Shown here in pieces: positions 24,075 to 37,417 of a stretch of DNA of 64,000 bases. The stretch covers positions 2,356,001-2,420,000 of the forward strand of contig RCTD01000001.1 of assembly GCA_014898415.1 (NCBI GenBank). Direction: 5' to 3'. The notes beneath the pieces are model-generated. The model searched no databases, was not told where the DNA came from, and was given only the letters and a program-made list of their open reading frames with translations. Within the stretch, counting starts at the first letter, position 1. Each line of letters begins with the position of its first letter. The DNA comes from Stromatinia cepivora (Eukaryota; Ascomycota; Leotiomycetes; Helotiales; Sclerotiniaceae). The translations under genes were made by a program, and so were the position numbers.

Positions 24075-26063
24075 AAGTATAATAATATATAAAACTATAT
24101 CATTATCTATTTCACATTCTTTAATTTAATAATTAATAATTATGAATAATCTTTTGTCCTTTTTTTTATCATTGAATTAAAGAATTATAATGTTATTTTA
24201 GGTAGACTTTGGTTATCAAAGATTCAAACGAAGTTTGATTGCTTTAATTGATGTTTCGAATGATCTAAAGAGAGATTCTGTACTATTTCTTATTCGAATA
24301 ATCTTCTTATTACCTAATTATCCTTTTGCAAATGGAAAATCGATTGATTAATCTAACAAAATACTAATCGATGAAATAATCAATTCAAAGAATATTAAAA
24401 TCAAAGAAATTTATAATTGAATAGATCAATCACAATTAATAATATATAACAAAAACCTTTAAATACAAATATAATATAGATTCTTATTGAAAAGGAAAAA
24501 GCCCTGATTCTCTTCGAATTCAATCCATCTTCTTTTTAATCAATTATACCATTATTATAAATCTACAAATACCTTCTTTGTATATTACCCGAAATCCTTA
24601 ATCTATATATACTTAAACCTAATAAATTCCAATTAGAATATAAAAGAGATAAATATACTGAACTCTTTATCATTACTTTAAAAGAATTCGATAATATAAT
24701 AAACTCTTAATAAAACAAATGATATACAAAAGAAAAAGTATTGATTACTTTGATCAAATTCAAGAATACAAAAATTCGAAAGAAACTCAATCAAGTATTA
24801 ATCGAAATCGATTCAGAACCTGAAATACTATTTGAATATCAATAGTATCATCGAGTTTTTTCCAAATGTAAATCAAATATCTTGCCTTTTAACCGATCTT
24901 ATAATTATAAAATTATATTAAAAGATAAAGGAAAACAAATTTTGTATTACAATTCATTTTATAAAATATCTTTAGAACAATTAGAAATCATTAAAGAATA
25001 TATTATGAATAATTTCAGCAAAGGTTTTATTAAATCTAATCAAATCTTTTATACTGCATTTATTTTATTTATTAAGAAACCCAATAATAATTTGAGATTC
25101 TATATAAATTTTAGATTATTGAATTCCTTAATATATAAAGATCAATATCCTCTTTTTTTGATCAACAAAATACTTTCTTAGTTTTCCAGTATTAAAATCT
25201 TTATCAAACTTAATATTCGTTAAACTTTTTATTATATAAAAATAAATCCTATTTCGAAAAAGTATATTACCTTTCGAATCCGATATAGATTATATAAATA
25301 CAAGATTGTATTATTCGGATTAATAAATAATTTTGTAATCTATCAGTATTATATAAATAATATTCTATTCGATTATCTAGATATCTTTTATATAATATAC
25401 TTCAACGATATTCTAATCTATTTTGAAAACGAAGAAGAGTATCAGATTTATATTAAACTAATTTTCGAATAATTAAAAACCATTAGTCTATAAACGGATT
25501 TTAAGAAATACAAATTCAATATTATATATATTAAGTATTTGGGTTTTATCATTTTTATTAAAGAAGTAAAGATAAATTTTGAAAAGATTGAAATAATTGA
25601 GAATTGGATTTTTCCGATAATAATAAAAGGGATCTAATCATTTTTCAGTTTTTGTAATTTTTATTAACAATTTATTAAGGATTATAATATAATAGCGAAA
25701 CCTTTTAATAAACTTATTAAAATAAACATTAAATTTGTATTCAACGAAATATACCAAAATATATTCAATATCTTAAAGAAAAAACTCATCTTTATTCTAC
25801 TCCTATAATATTATAATTATCGATTCCTCTATATACTCAAAACAAATATATCCGATAAAATAATTGCTAATATATTATCATAACAGTATAACAAAAATTG
25901 ATTACCCATAACTTATTTCTTCAAAATCATAATTACCGTCGAACTGAATTATAAAGTTTATAATAAGGAAATACTATCAATTATTCGATCTTTCAATTAT
26001 TGGAAAACGGAATTCGCTGGTTTATTATATAAAATCAAGATTTATACTGATTATAAGGCTCTC
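24075..26063 (+). pseudogene. inverted middle segment of chromovirus copy 2 (RT and RNase H)
   Basis: Collinear on the plus strand with copy 1 from about 12205 to 14195, while both flanks of copy 2 are on the minus strand. The frame 24882-25181 includes FIKSNQIFYTAFILFIKKPN and YINFRLLNSLIYKDQYP, the RT start also found in copy 1 at about 13170-13280. Bounded by the two oppositely oriented short LTR elements. Confidence 0.9.
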
Positions 26064-26226
26064 TATTAACAAGTCATATTGAGTGGGTGGAAAAGCCTTA
26101 TTATTCTAAGGTTATCTAGCTAGAAGCTATTATACAGATTGTATGATTCAGTAGAATCATATACAGACTAATCCCATTATAGTATAGTCCTATACTTAGA
26201 TATACAGTATAATCCAAAATCCAATA
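26064..26226 (-). repeat. 163-bp LTR c of the short element, right copy
   Basis: Reads TATTAACAAGTCATATTGAG on the plus strand, the reverse of the LTR end, with TG mutated to TA. Confidence 0.9.
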
Positions 26227-26951
26227 CTCCCCCAAAAGTGTAACATATATAAAAATAGAGAAGGCTAAACTATAAATACCACAATTGATTTAAATCGAAT
26301 TGAATAACGTTAATCTGAAAATAGAAAGCCAATAACATTAAATAATCATTCCTTTGCTAGATCTTTTAAGACCCAAGATTTAACAAGATTCGAATAGAAT
26401 AATCGCTTTATGATAGTATAATAATCTTTAAAGAATAATTAACATTTTTCTTTTCATAATAAAAATTAAAGGAAATCCATCTTTTTTATTCCCAATCCTT
26501 TAACTGTATTGGGTTAGAGCCTTCAGCTTTACACTATAGTACAGACGTCTCTCTTTAATAAAACAATATATTCTATAGAATTATATCTATAACTCTTCCC
26601 TTCATAGCAAGAGTATAACTAACTATCAATCAGGATAACTAATAAACTATTAGCTAATAGCTTTTACTCCAAGGAACCACTATATCTATCGATCTCTAAT
26701 ATTATACTTATCTAAATATTAATAATCTTTATATATTAACTAATAAACTATTATCGGCTCCAGAAAGCTATAATATCTATTGATCTTTAGTACTATATTT
26801 AACTAGGTATTTAGTAGTTTCCATATACTATATAACAAAGCCTAATATTCCTTTTATTTGGATATACATCCTTTTATTATTAATATAATCGTCCGCTCCT
26901 CCCAGTATATCGCTTTGTATATCTTCTGGTATACAATCTCCTTTTTTGATT

Positions 26952-27164
26952 CTACCTCCAACTTCTTTTGTAATCGCTTCTGGTTCCATCTCCGGTTTTT
27001 TTATCAGGGATACTCTCCTTCTCCTCTATAATTGTCAATATAATTATCATTGTAAATATTGAATATGAAGATACAACAAAATAATATTGATTTAAGAATA
27101 AGAACAAAGTAATATTGAAATAATATATAATAAACAATATATCAAAAAATAACGAAACTAGCAA
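26952..27164 (-). other. 70-codon open stretch in the right short element
   Basis: A hydrophobic stretch followed by IEEKESIPDKK. On the left copy the matching region (about 23060-23180) is interrupted. It may be a relic of the short element's only coding sequence or chance. No domain recognised. Confidence 0.25.
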
Positions 27165-28207
27165 TTGTAACTACAAAAAGAAGAACAAAAAGATATCGAA
27201 AATATCAATAACAATATAAAAAAATGATAATCAGGGAAAAGATTGGATATTAATAAAGAATCCTTAAAAGGAATATAAAAAACATTCCCCCAAAACAGAA
27301 GTACTATTCTTCAAAACAAAAAACAATAATATCTCCCCAATACAAATAATATAGAATATAATGAAGATGAAGATAACAATATCCAGAAGATAAATCAAGA
27401 ATCTTCTTCCAAAAGTACTTTAAATATCGAATCCATTATTCCAAAGGTTCCAATTTAAGAATCAACTTCTGCAGACCCTGAATCTATATCAAAAGCAAAA
27501 TTTAAGACTATCTTAAATTTTATTGACAAATCCATTTCAATAGAATCAAAAACAAAGTAAATCCATAATCATTTAAAATCGAACAAAAAGATACAATGAA
27601 TCTTAAAAACGAATCCCTTAAAGTATCTAAAACGAAAACAAATATAGATTTCATAGCTCCTCCAAAAACTATACTAGAAATATAATCTCTAATATTTCTA
27701 TTAAGTTTTCTATAAGGAATTTATCAATTATATAAAAATCAAAGGTATTCGAAAAACAAAAATATTCGAATTTTATTCTGAAAAGATTTCGAAAGATTTA
27801 TTTTGCTTTATAAAGTATTTATTTCTTATTATTATTATCGATATAAAGCAAAAAGGTTTTCGAAAAAGAAAAAAAGATATCGAAGGAATCAATTGATTTT
27901 CGAATTATTAGAAAAAGGGTATAAAAAGATGGTATTTTCTATCTAAATAATTTCTAAAGCAAACTCTCCCGTATTAATTATATTATTGGAATTCAATTCT
28001 ACTAATATATTTAATATAACAAGTTTTCCTGTTTTAATTATATTATTGGGATTCAATTTTGTCAATATATTTAATATAGCAGGTTTCCCCGTTCAATTGT
28101 ATCGATCTTGCTCGTCTATTCTACCGGATCTATCAAGGACTTGATCTTTTACCCTGGAAGATTAATCCTAAATTATATAGTGATATACAGAGCCCAGACT
28201 TATAATC

Positions 28208-28370
28208 TATTAATAAATTATATTGAGTAAATGGAAAAGCCTTATTATTCTAAGATTATCTGATTAGAAGTTATTATACAGATTGTATGATTCGGTAGAA
28301 TCATGTGCAGGCTAATCCCATTATAGTATAGTCCCATGCTTAGATATACGGTATGATCCAAAATCCAATA
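28208..28370 (-). repeat. 163-bp LTR d of the short element, right copy
   Basis: Ends (plus strand) CCAAAATCCAATA, followed by TACTT and then minus-strand chromovirus sequence homologous to copy 1 ending near 12205. Confidence 0.9.
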
Positions 28371-30340
28371 TACTTTTTAATTTCAATTGAAATTTCAAAT
28401 GATATAATTCTTAATTTAAATATAGGAAATAAACAAATAAAAAGTATAATATTAATAAAAACAAATTTATTTATTCCAGAATCAATAAATACTTTTAATT
28501 AATAAATATAATTATTTTTCGAAAGATTACAAAGAAAGATGAATACTTTTCCTTTTATAAGTTTTATCAAATCAAGAAATCTCATATTCTGTATAATATT
28601 TAAAATGGAAACAGAATCTAAATATTTGATTTTAAATACTTTTTTTCTTCTAAATAGATATTCTATATAATTTTAATTATAACTTCTGAATTGAAATTTT
28701 CTTCAATATCCCGATATTCTTCGAATTCTTTTATTTCTTTTTATATCATCTTAATCTTATTAAAATTATTGATACAAGGTATCGATATATATACTACTCC
28801 AAAAAAGAGAGAAAATGATGAATATTTGAAATTCGAATAATTATTAAATACAATAAAGTCTATATATCCGGAAGAAGTGTTCCAGAATAAAAACGATTTT
28901 AGGAATATAGAGATTCCAAAATTGGGATTGTTAAAACTCCAAAAGAATTGTAAAAGGTTTATAGTAATTATTGATTTGCAAATAATTACAAAAATGTTTC
29001 GTTCAATATAATATCGATTTTGTTTTTGTAATGAAATTTCATTTTGATTTATTTTAATAAATATATTCATAAATTCTTTTGTAATTTTGTAATCTTTAAT
29101 AAATATTATTATTATTTACAAAAGAAAATGGGAAATCTTTTATTCGAGATTCCTGAATAGGACTTTATTATCAATAATCTTTATTTGGATAATAAGTAAT
29201 CTGAATTTCCTATATTATTCTAGGAAATTGTTATATCGAATTGTATTAAGTATAACTTATATTTTATATTAAAAACGAATATCATTAATTTCAATTGAGT
29301 TTTGATAGATCGCTATAAATTGTTCAATCAATTCGAATATTATAAATTAGGATATTTATATATAAAGAGTATAACAATATATTTATACTTTCGATTCGAT
29401 TTGGTCGATTATATATACACAATATTGTGTTTCATTTTTAAATAATATAATATATAATTCGAATTGTTTTATAACTAATAATTACCACAAATTAATTTTA
29501 GATTCAATATTATCGTTAAATTTAATAATAAGATTTATGGGTTTTGATATATATATATTTCGATACAAACTATGATTAATACAGAAATGCGATCTTGATC
29601 GGTTAGATCGATTTCTTGAATAAAGGGATCCCTAATTATTAAATGGATTATTACTTTTTGAAAGGAAAAAAGAATTATTGGAGAGCTTTAAATGATCAGA
29701 TCGTTTGATCAAAGTTTTCTTCCTTTGAATTTGGGATTTTCGGATTTATTTGGATAAAGATCCTTGGGTTTCGATTAAAGGAATAAAGGGAATTCTAGGT
29801 ACTATTGTTGATTTGGATACTTATATAAATATTATTTGAGGTTTAGAAGAAGGTTATATTATTATAAAATTTATCGTTATTATAACTTTCAATTATCGAT
29901 TTTCCTCTTTCAAATTTATAACTATTATATAAAAATCTTATAATTGTAATAATGATTCAAAAAAAACAATTGAACCATTAAAAGTATCGACTTTATATAT
30001 TAGAATCTTTTCTTTACCAATCTTCTTTCTTCTAATGATAATATTATCCAATTCTGTATTCATATTTTCTTCGAAGAATTATTGAAATAATTAAGGAAAA
30101 GGAAAGGATTCTTTAGAATATATTTTCGAAGGTTTGGAGTATATAGAAGAAGGAGTTCATTACATTATAAAAATGATGATATATTTTTAAAGAGATTTAT
30201 CTTCATCGATTAAATCGGAATAAATCTTCTTCCTTTGAATATAACATTCGTAAAAGTTCATTTAAAAAAGTATTATTAAAATAAGATATTATTTGGGAGA
30301 CTACCAAATGGCCGGATGCTTATAAATGAATTGTAAATAA
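28371..30340 (-). pseudogene. gag-protease remnant of copy 2
   Basis: Minus-strand counterpart of copy 1 about 10243-12209. The open stretch 29070-28741 contains NQNEISLQKQNRYYIERNIF, matching DQNEVSL and NRYCIDQKVF in copy 1 near 11540-11590. Broken by stops elsewhere. Confidence 0.8.
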
Positions 30341-30622
30341 TATAACGCACAAAAGCTATAATAAAGCTGAATAAACAGGATCAATTATATTCCTTAAAAT
30401 CTACAATTGAAGAACTATAGCTCATAAGGAGCAATTAGATATATATACACAAATACTCATTCATGAACTGCAGAGCTATGCGTATACATTATTAAGATCA
30501 TTATTTTATTATATTAAATCGTATGATTTGTAATGTATATATACAGACGATCAGTTCATTAATTGACATAGGAGATAAGGGGCATCACGTGATTAGCCTC
30601 CTGTGGTTCACGATTCGTGATA
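30341..30622 (-). repeat. 5' LTR of chromovirus copy 2
   Basis: 282 bp in reverse. The least mutated of the four LTRs toward its right end (CCTGTGGTTCACGATTCGTG), followed by TATAT. Confidence 0.92.
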
Positions 30623-30627
30623 TATAT

Positions 30628-33600
30628 AATAATAAATCAATAAAGAATTAGGAATAGATATATTTAAAATAATTTGTTTTTAATAATAATATCCGAGTAT
30701 ATTTCATTTGTTTTAAAGAATCTAAGTACTTTTATAACCAGTTTGAACTATTTATAAATGCTTTATTATTAGTAGCAAGATCAGTTTATATAATCTTATT
30801 CTCAAACACTTTATTTAGTATACTATTATTAGTATTATCTACAAACTTAAACTTTTCTAATATTGAATATAATAAACCTATTTTTTCAAAATCCTTTATT
30901 TCTTTGATACTTTTTAGTTCTATTTGCAAAAACGATAAGATCATTTATAAATTCCTATTAATCTAATTTTCTTTTTTTTTTGAAAAAGAAATTATTCTTT
31001 TTCAAAATGAAAGTAACAAAAGAATCGGTAATATTGATTTTTGTTATTCTGGATATAGAATTTAAATCTAAGTTTAATTCTGAATTCGAAGAGGAAATTG
31101 AATTGATTATATTGATGGTAAAACTTTTTTGCAAAAGAATCTGTATATTTGTAAATAATATAATTAATCTTTTGAAGTTTACAAAAAACGAATCCTTTTA
31201 ATTTCAATTTTATTTCAATAAATCAATTAAAGAATAAATTAAAAAGATTATTCATATTATTCGATAATTATATGAAATAATAGATCATTAAAAAAAATAT
31301 TTTCGATTATCGAATTCTTATAGAAAAAATCCAAATCATTATAAATCTTTTGAAATTATAATAGATCTCTTCAAATCTTTCAAAAGAGTTCTACAAGTTA
31401 TCTATTTATATCAATTCAAAATCCAAAAAGAAATTTCAAAATTATTCATTTTTTTTATTTACCATTTTTAGGAATCCTAAATCTTTTATTATAAACCTTG
31501 AAAAGTTGTTTTTTTATATTGATCTAGATTATAAATCTTTTCGATTCATAATCACTATTAAAATCTTTGTCAATAATGGAAAGTTTAAAAAAATCATTCT
31601 TTTAATCGATATCTCCTAAGCCAATCAAGATTCTAAATTGAATATTATATCTAATAATTTTGTTGAAGGTTTCGATCTTTATAAATATCTATTTGATACT
31701 TTTAATTGTTCTTTTGATTTTATAATGAATATTATTTATAATGGAAATAATATTCTTATATATTTTATTGTTTTCGAAATAAGGATTAATAATATTTAAA
31801 AGCAAATATATACTTTTGTTTGTTTTTTTAATAATAAGGGAAAAAACGAATTATATTTATTATTCGGGTTCCTTTAGCTATATAATATCGATGCTAGGAT
31901 TATGATTAAAGATTCTATTATTTATATCAATATTATTAAAAATAATGATTACAGAATTGTATTTTAATCCTTTTTGTTTTGTTCATTTATTCTTTATAAT
32001 ATTGTTTTAATTCCAAAAGAATATCATATTTCTTGTTTTAAAAACAATAACGGAATAGATATCAATTTTATTACAAAGTCTGAAAAGAATTCTATAAACT
32101 CCGAAATTGATAAATCCGAATATAACAATTCTGATTCGGAAAACTAATTTATTACAAATATAATATTAAAGCATTTTCTATTAAACATTTTTGATTTAAA
32201 CAAATTATTAAAAAATTATACCGAACTCTAATTGTCGAAGATTGTAATTTAGATATTATCTATATCTAAATATTAAATTCAAAGTTTATATTTTTCGAAT
32301 ATTTGATATCTTTTGAGATAAATATATCCGAAATATATATAAATTCATTTTCATTTTCGATAGATTCGATATATATATCAAGGATTTATATTAAAAATAA
32401 AGAATCTACAATTTAGATTCTATTTGTATTCCTTAATATAATTATTTTTATTGATAGTATTGATATTATTCTCTTCAAAACTTTTATATTATATTTCAAA
32501 TATCAATATATATTATTAAAGTATATATATTTCTTAAATCAAAACTATATATTTCTATATATACTCAATTTTTAATACCTTCATTCTATTTATATCAAAA
32601 TACAAAATATATTTAATAGAATATATCCTCAATCTTTTTACATTCTATATAAATCTTATATAAATTTAGAATTGTTATTAAAATTAGTAATATCGATTTC
32701 TATATTATTCTTTATTCCATTACTTATATTAACCTATATCTCAAATTTATATTTTATAATCTTTTCGGAATTATAAAAAAATGATTTCTCGAAAAATAAA
32801 TTTATTGAATCTATTCAAAAGAAATCATTTCTAATCAAACAATATATACTAAAAAGACCTTTCCCCACAAATTCATTTAAAATCATTAAAGAATAATTTA
32901 AGTTTATAAATATAAAATTTGATTCTAATATTTTTAATATATACTATAAAAAGTTTATTCATTTATCATATACTTATAAGGATCTGAATATTATTGAATT
33001 GAAATATATTTTATTAATCGATTTATATAAATATAAAGTATATCTTAAAGAAAGTATTAAGCTTTTCCGAATATATTTCCAAAAGAGATATTTTTTTAAT
33101 CAAAAATATTAATTATAAAGAATCATTAAAGAAAATCTTGTATATAGTATATATAAATACATTTTGATTATTAATAAATAGTTGTTTAATTAGAATATAA
33201 TATTAATCTTAGTAAACAAGATTAAGAATCCTGATTTTTAGGATGAATATTGTATTATATTCAATTATAACAATATTATCGAAGATTTATTAGATTGTTA
33301 TTTAGAATTTATAAACAAAATATATAATTATCTTGTATAACCGAATTACAAAATATACTATATCTTTAATTTCAAATATAATTATTGAACTATTCTGATT
33401 CATCAAAATTATAAATATTATTTTGCTTTTATTATTACTAATATTAAATAATCACAATTTTTATATATACCCTAGAATATTAAATCTATTGGTTTTTTAT
33501 AATCGAAATAATATATTTGATTTTGAATAAAATCCTTATTCTAATTAATAATAATAATATCGATTAAGATTTTGAATCTTTGTTTCTAATACTATTTACA

Positions 33601-36433
33601 AAAGGAAAATTACCTCAATATAGTTTTTATATAGATAATATCTTTAAAAATACCAAAAACTTTAATGAAATATATATATTCTTAAAAGATTATTTCTTTT
33701 TATATATATTATAATTTATATTAAAACTGTTTTTTAAAAAAAATACATTTATTCGAAATCGAGATCCTGATTTTGAATTTGTTTTATCAAACTAAAAGTA
33801 TCATTAAAATCAAACAAAAATATATTAAGAAAATCCGGAATTGATTTATACTTTATAATATTAGAAATATAGGAGTTTTTAAAGGAGTTTTGGATATCAT
33901 TAAATATTAAATAAAGAATTTTATAAAGATTATATGCTTTTTAATAAGATTTATAAACAATAAGATCAAATAATAATAAAATAATACAAAACAACTAATC
34001 TTTGACCTTCTCAAATAGTTTTGTTCGATTATTATTGAGATATATAGATATCAATTCGATCAACTTATCAAATTATATTTTAATATATCTATTTATATTA
34101 TAAAATATATAATTATTCAAATATATATCAATATAAAGATACCAATCCTTTATAATTCTTTTATATTCTTGGATATATAAAAGAACTATAGTATATATAA
34201 AAGAGAGTTATATATTATCATCGAATTCTATCGAAAATTTGATTATATACTTTGCAATCTATACTATATCAATATTATTCATACAGATCATCAATCAATT
34301 ATTTATTTCCTTAATAATAGTTTTCAAGAAGGTATTTATACTAAATAAATTTTTAAATTACAAATTCTTAATATTATTATTATTTATATTCTAAAGCTGA
34401 AGAATAAAATTACAGATACCTTATCCTATATAATATTTATAGACCCTAATTGTAATAATATATCTGAATTATAAAAAATCAATAATATTGATTTTATCGA
34501 TAATAAATTTATTTAAATATAGAAAAATAGCAAAAAAGATTATAAGAAGTTTCTAAAGATCATTTTAGAATTATTAAAGTTGAAAGAATTGATCAAATTT
34601 ATAATTCTAAATACTGGTATAGAATATATAATCAAATCTTCAAAGCTAATACAGAAAATATATTTTGTAGAAGTTTTGTTAATAATAAAGATCCGAATTA
34701 TTAAGGATCTTTTTGCTAATGATATTATTGATATATTAGTTTATAAATTTTTGAAATAGTTCTTAAAGATATATTGTTATTTGAAATATCAATAGGTTTT
34801 AGATGATTTTAGTTGTTTTCAATAAGCTATTTTCAATTATAAATACTCTTAGTATAATCTTTTAGATGAAGATATTCTATATTATATATTCTATAATATC
34901 TGAAAAAGATATATCCTTAGGATTGAAATAATCTTTGTATTATACAAAGTTTATAATCTTTTGGGATATTTTATTTTATAAATATTTTTTAAAAAGCTTT
35001 GCAGTATATACTGATTTGCTATAACTAAAGATATAATCGATTATTATTTCAGATACTTGGAATATATTAAATTTGGATCAATTATCAAATCTCAATTATA
35101 ATCAAAAATTATTATTGACATTTCAATAAACTGCCTAAATGCCGATTTTATAGATTTGTTTTTAATTAATAAAATCAATAATGTTTATTATAGATTTATT
35201 CTATTTATTATTGATTACTTTTTTCGTTATATTTAAACTTTTTTATACATTTCGGATATAAAGACAAAAATTATTAAATATCTATTTTATTTCTTTATTC
35301 ATTTTGGGATTGTTATTAAATTCTATGTAGATCCTGATTTCCATTTCGAAATTGTAATCAAAATATATATAGAAAAATATTATATTTTATAAATTATATT
35401 CTTAATTGTTATAAAGAAAACTATAAATATAATAAAGCAAACAAATTATATCATTCAGAATATATTGAAGAAGTCTTTAGACGATCCTTATAATATATAG
35501 GTTTTATTAATCATTAAAATTGTTCTTAAGATTAATAAATATAATATTGTTCATTTTAAATATTCTTTATATAAAATTTTTCTGGGATTCCAATCAATTA
35601 GTAAATTCGATTAAGAGTTTCTCTATTTTTATCAAAAATCTTTAATTACTTTTATAATATACAATAAGTATTTTGAAGTCAATTCTACTTAGAAATCGGA
35701 ATCAATAATATTCTTTATTACAAACCGAAAATACATTTTATAGAGAATTAAAGTTACTTCAAATACCCGATATAATCTTAATAAAGAATATTACAATAAA
35801 AGAATTTATTACAAAACTTTCATTCTCAGATAATTCGTTATACTTTACGATTCTAAAACAATTGAATAGAAATTCAAGTTTAATTGATATAACTCCTTCG
35901 TTATTACAGATTTCGATAATAATTTTGAAAGATTCCATATTTTGAAATAAATCGATAATACCCCTATTCCGAAATCTTATTATAACAATCATTTAAAGCT
36001 TTTTCAACTTTATGAAAAGTATTTTATTATTAGAAAAGAAAAGAGCTTATCTATATTTTAGAATCTTCAGATAAGAATTTATTCTAAAAAATTGTTTCAA
36101 AAGATCAGAAAGATCCCTAAAATATATAATCCTTATAATAAAATCGAAAATAAGAAACTAAAGATTTCACAAAGAATAATTGATTGATTCATTTTATATA
36201 TATAATAGAAATAAATATTTATAAAGAATTTAAATATATAATTATAAAAGCAATTTAATAAAAGGAAATGAAAAAGGATTATAGAATAAAATAAAATATA
36301 TATATTAATAATTAACTTTAGGAATTTACTTTATAAATCGATATTATAGATAAATTAAGATTAATTTAGAATCAATATAATTGATAATAAAATTAAAAAG
36401 AATAATCGCAAAGTACAACTAATATATATTCGA
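30628..36433 (+). pseudogene. pol remnant of the oldest element
   Basis: RT, RNase H and integrase traces in Ty3 order on the plus strand, all interrupted by stops. The clearest are RNase H near 34270-34450 and integrase near 35130-35600. Unlike the chromovirus it has no visible chromodomain; the 3' end instead has the NHLKLFQ-type tail. The three nested insertions split it from its 5' end at 17027-18914. Confidence 0.65.
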
Positions 36434-36582
36434 AATAATAATAAAGATACTTTTATCAAATCATATATATATTAATTTAGCATTTCATTAATAACAAAGG
36501 TGGTTTATCTACCCCTGCCTTTCCGTTTTATAATCCTTACCCTCTTCCATCCAAACACACCCATCCTTCTCAATCCAGCACT
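36434..36582 (+). repeat. right direct repeat (putative LTR) of the oldest element
   Basis: Partner of 9757-9905. The first half is mutated to T/A and the second half (CTTTCCGTTTTATAATCC and onward) looks unmutated, marking the right edge of the AT-rich island. Confidence 0.6.
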
Positions 36583-37417
36583 TTTTAATCATCACTTGTC
36601 CCTATATTCTAGAACACTATCCTAATACTAGTTCCCGCAAGCTAAACTTTGCTCTAGCCTTGTACCCATACCCCTCCTCTCCCCTCTCTTCTCCTCCCAA
36701 CACACACCCTAATTTCAGACCAAATTCCCCTCTTTACCCACTCTCCTACCCCAGAACCATACTACCCTCCCTCTTTCCAATCCTACCTCTTTCCAACTAT
36801 ACCCTCCCTCCCATCCTCCAATCCAACCTTCCATGTCATCCAATATACATCCACAATACCACACATACACATCTACATAAACCCACCCCCCCCTCCTTCG
36901 CATATTACCCTCCCATTCCTTAAACATTAAACTATATTATCAACAAATCAATTAGGACATCTGATTTCCTAATCTTGAGGATGTGAATTGACGATTTTTT
37001 ATGATATTCTTACCATCCATTTCCCAATCTCAAATCCATCCATATATACATACAATCAAAAAACCAATTCCCACTTTCATCATCAATATCAATATCAACA
37101 TCAATTTCAACGTTCATCCAAAATCATCTGAAGATACTATTACACTATCAATAGAAACACTAGGTAGGAGCCATAGAGCGAAGGGTGTTCATTGAGAAAG
37201 GTATGTAATGTACCGTATATATTTACAACAGAGGAGAGAGATCAGCACTTGATCTTTCTCTTCCATATACCATTACCATTCTATTGATCTACTATCTATG
37301 TGTACTAAGTTTAGTATTCGAGTATATTCGAGTATATTCTCCATGCCATGCCATGCCATATCGCACGCGTCCAACGAAGTCTAATTAATTCAACGTAAAG
37401 AAGATAAGAAGTGAAAA
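36583..37417. other. pyrimidine-rich intergenic sequence right of the island
   Basis: Return to normal GC with long C/T-rich tracts (36660-36920). An 87-codon open frame here is only a Pro/Ser/Tyr-rich reading of the tract, and I do not call it a gene. Short CATGCCATGCCATGCCATA repeat at 37341-37360. Confidence 0.45.

Larger units (their letters stand above)
26064..28370 (-). mobile_element. short non-autonomous LTR element, right copy
   Basis: Same element in reverse and of exactly the same length, 2307 bp: LTRs 28208-28370 and 26064-26226, internal 1981 bp, polypurine tract CTTTTGGGGGAG (minus strand) at 26238-26227. Left flank CTCTC (26059-26063), right flank TACTT (28371-28375). On the element's own strand these are AAGTA before and GAGAG after it. 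Confidence 0.88.
18915..30622 (-). mobile_element. Ty3/gypsy chromovirus copy 2, minus strand, with nested insertions and an internal inversion
   Basis: Same family as copy 1, in reverse: 282-bp LTRs at 18915-19196 and 30341-30622, target duplication TATAT at 18910-18914 and 30623-30627, purine tract at 19197-19210. Subtracting two 2307-bp insertions and their two 5-bp duplications leaves about 7084 bp, against 7061 for copy 1. Its minus-strand frame at 21212-21493 is the homologue of the copy 1 plus-strand frame at 14473-14745. The internal part 24075-26063, however, reads on the plus strand. Confidence 0.92.
9757..36582 (+). mobile_element. oldest layer: degraded Ty3/gypsy-like retrotransposon hosting later insertions
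   Basis: Removing the later insertions leaves about 8 kb made of 9757-9960, 17027-18914 (less the 72-bp insert) and 30628-36582. It is flanked by roughly 150-bp direct repeats. Despite many stops, plus-strand conceptual translation shows a reverse-transcriptase trace near 33300-33500, RNase H at about 34270-34450 (TDHQSIIYFLN, then LKNKITDTLS), an integrase core at about 35130-35600 (IIDYFFRY, FYVDPDFHF, YSLYKIFLGF) and a C-terminal fragment near 35870-36020 (DNTPIPKSYYNNHLK). This order (RT, RNase H, INT) is Ty3/gypsy. Base composition is extremely AT-rich, consistent with RIP. The outer limits are approximate because the repeat ends are eroded and I found no target duplication. Confidence 0.7.

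Noticed and set aside
21768..28370. The two short LTR elements as the two LTRs or terminal inverted repeats of one larger element
   Set aside because: Each has its own pair of direct 163-bp LTRs, and the sequence between them belongs to the chromovirus.
9961..30622. Chromovirus copies 1 and 2 as one large palindromic element
   Set aside because: Each has complete LTRs and its own perfect 5-bp target duplication, so they are independent insertions.
30980..31207. Open frames on both strands as small genes
   Set aside because: AT-rich relic sequence of the oldest element with no motif; openness is expected by chance locally.
36660..36927. Proline-rich frame and its antisense
   Set aside because: Direct reading of a C/T-rich tract, without start context, splice sites or domain.
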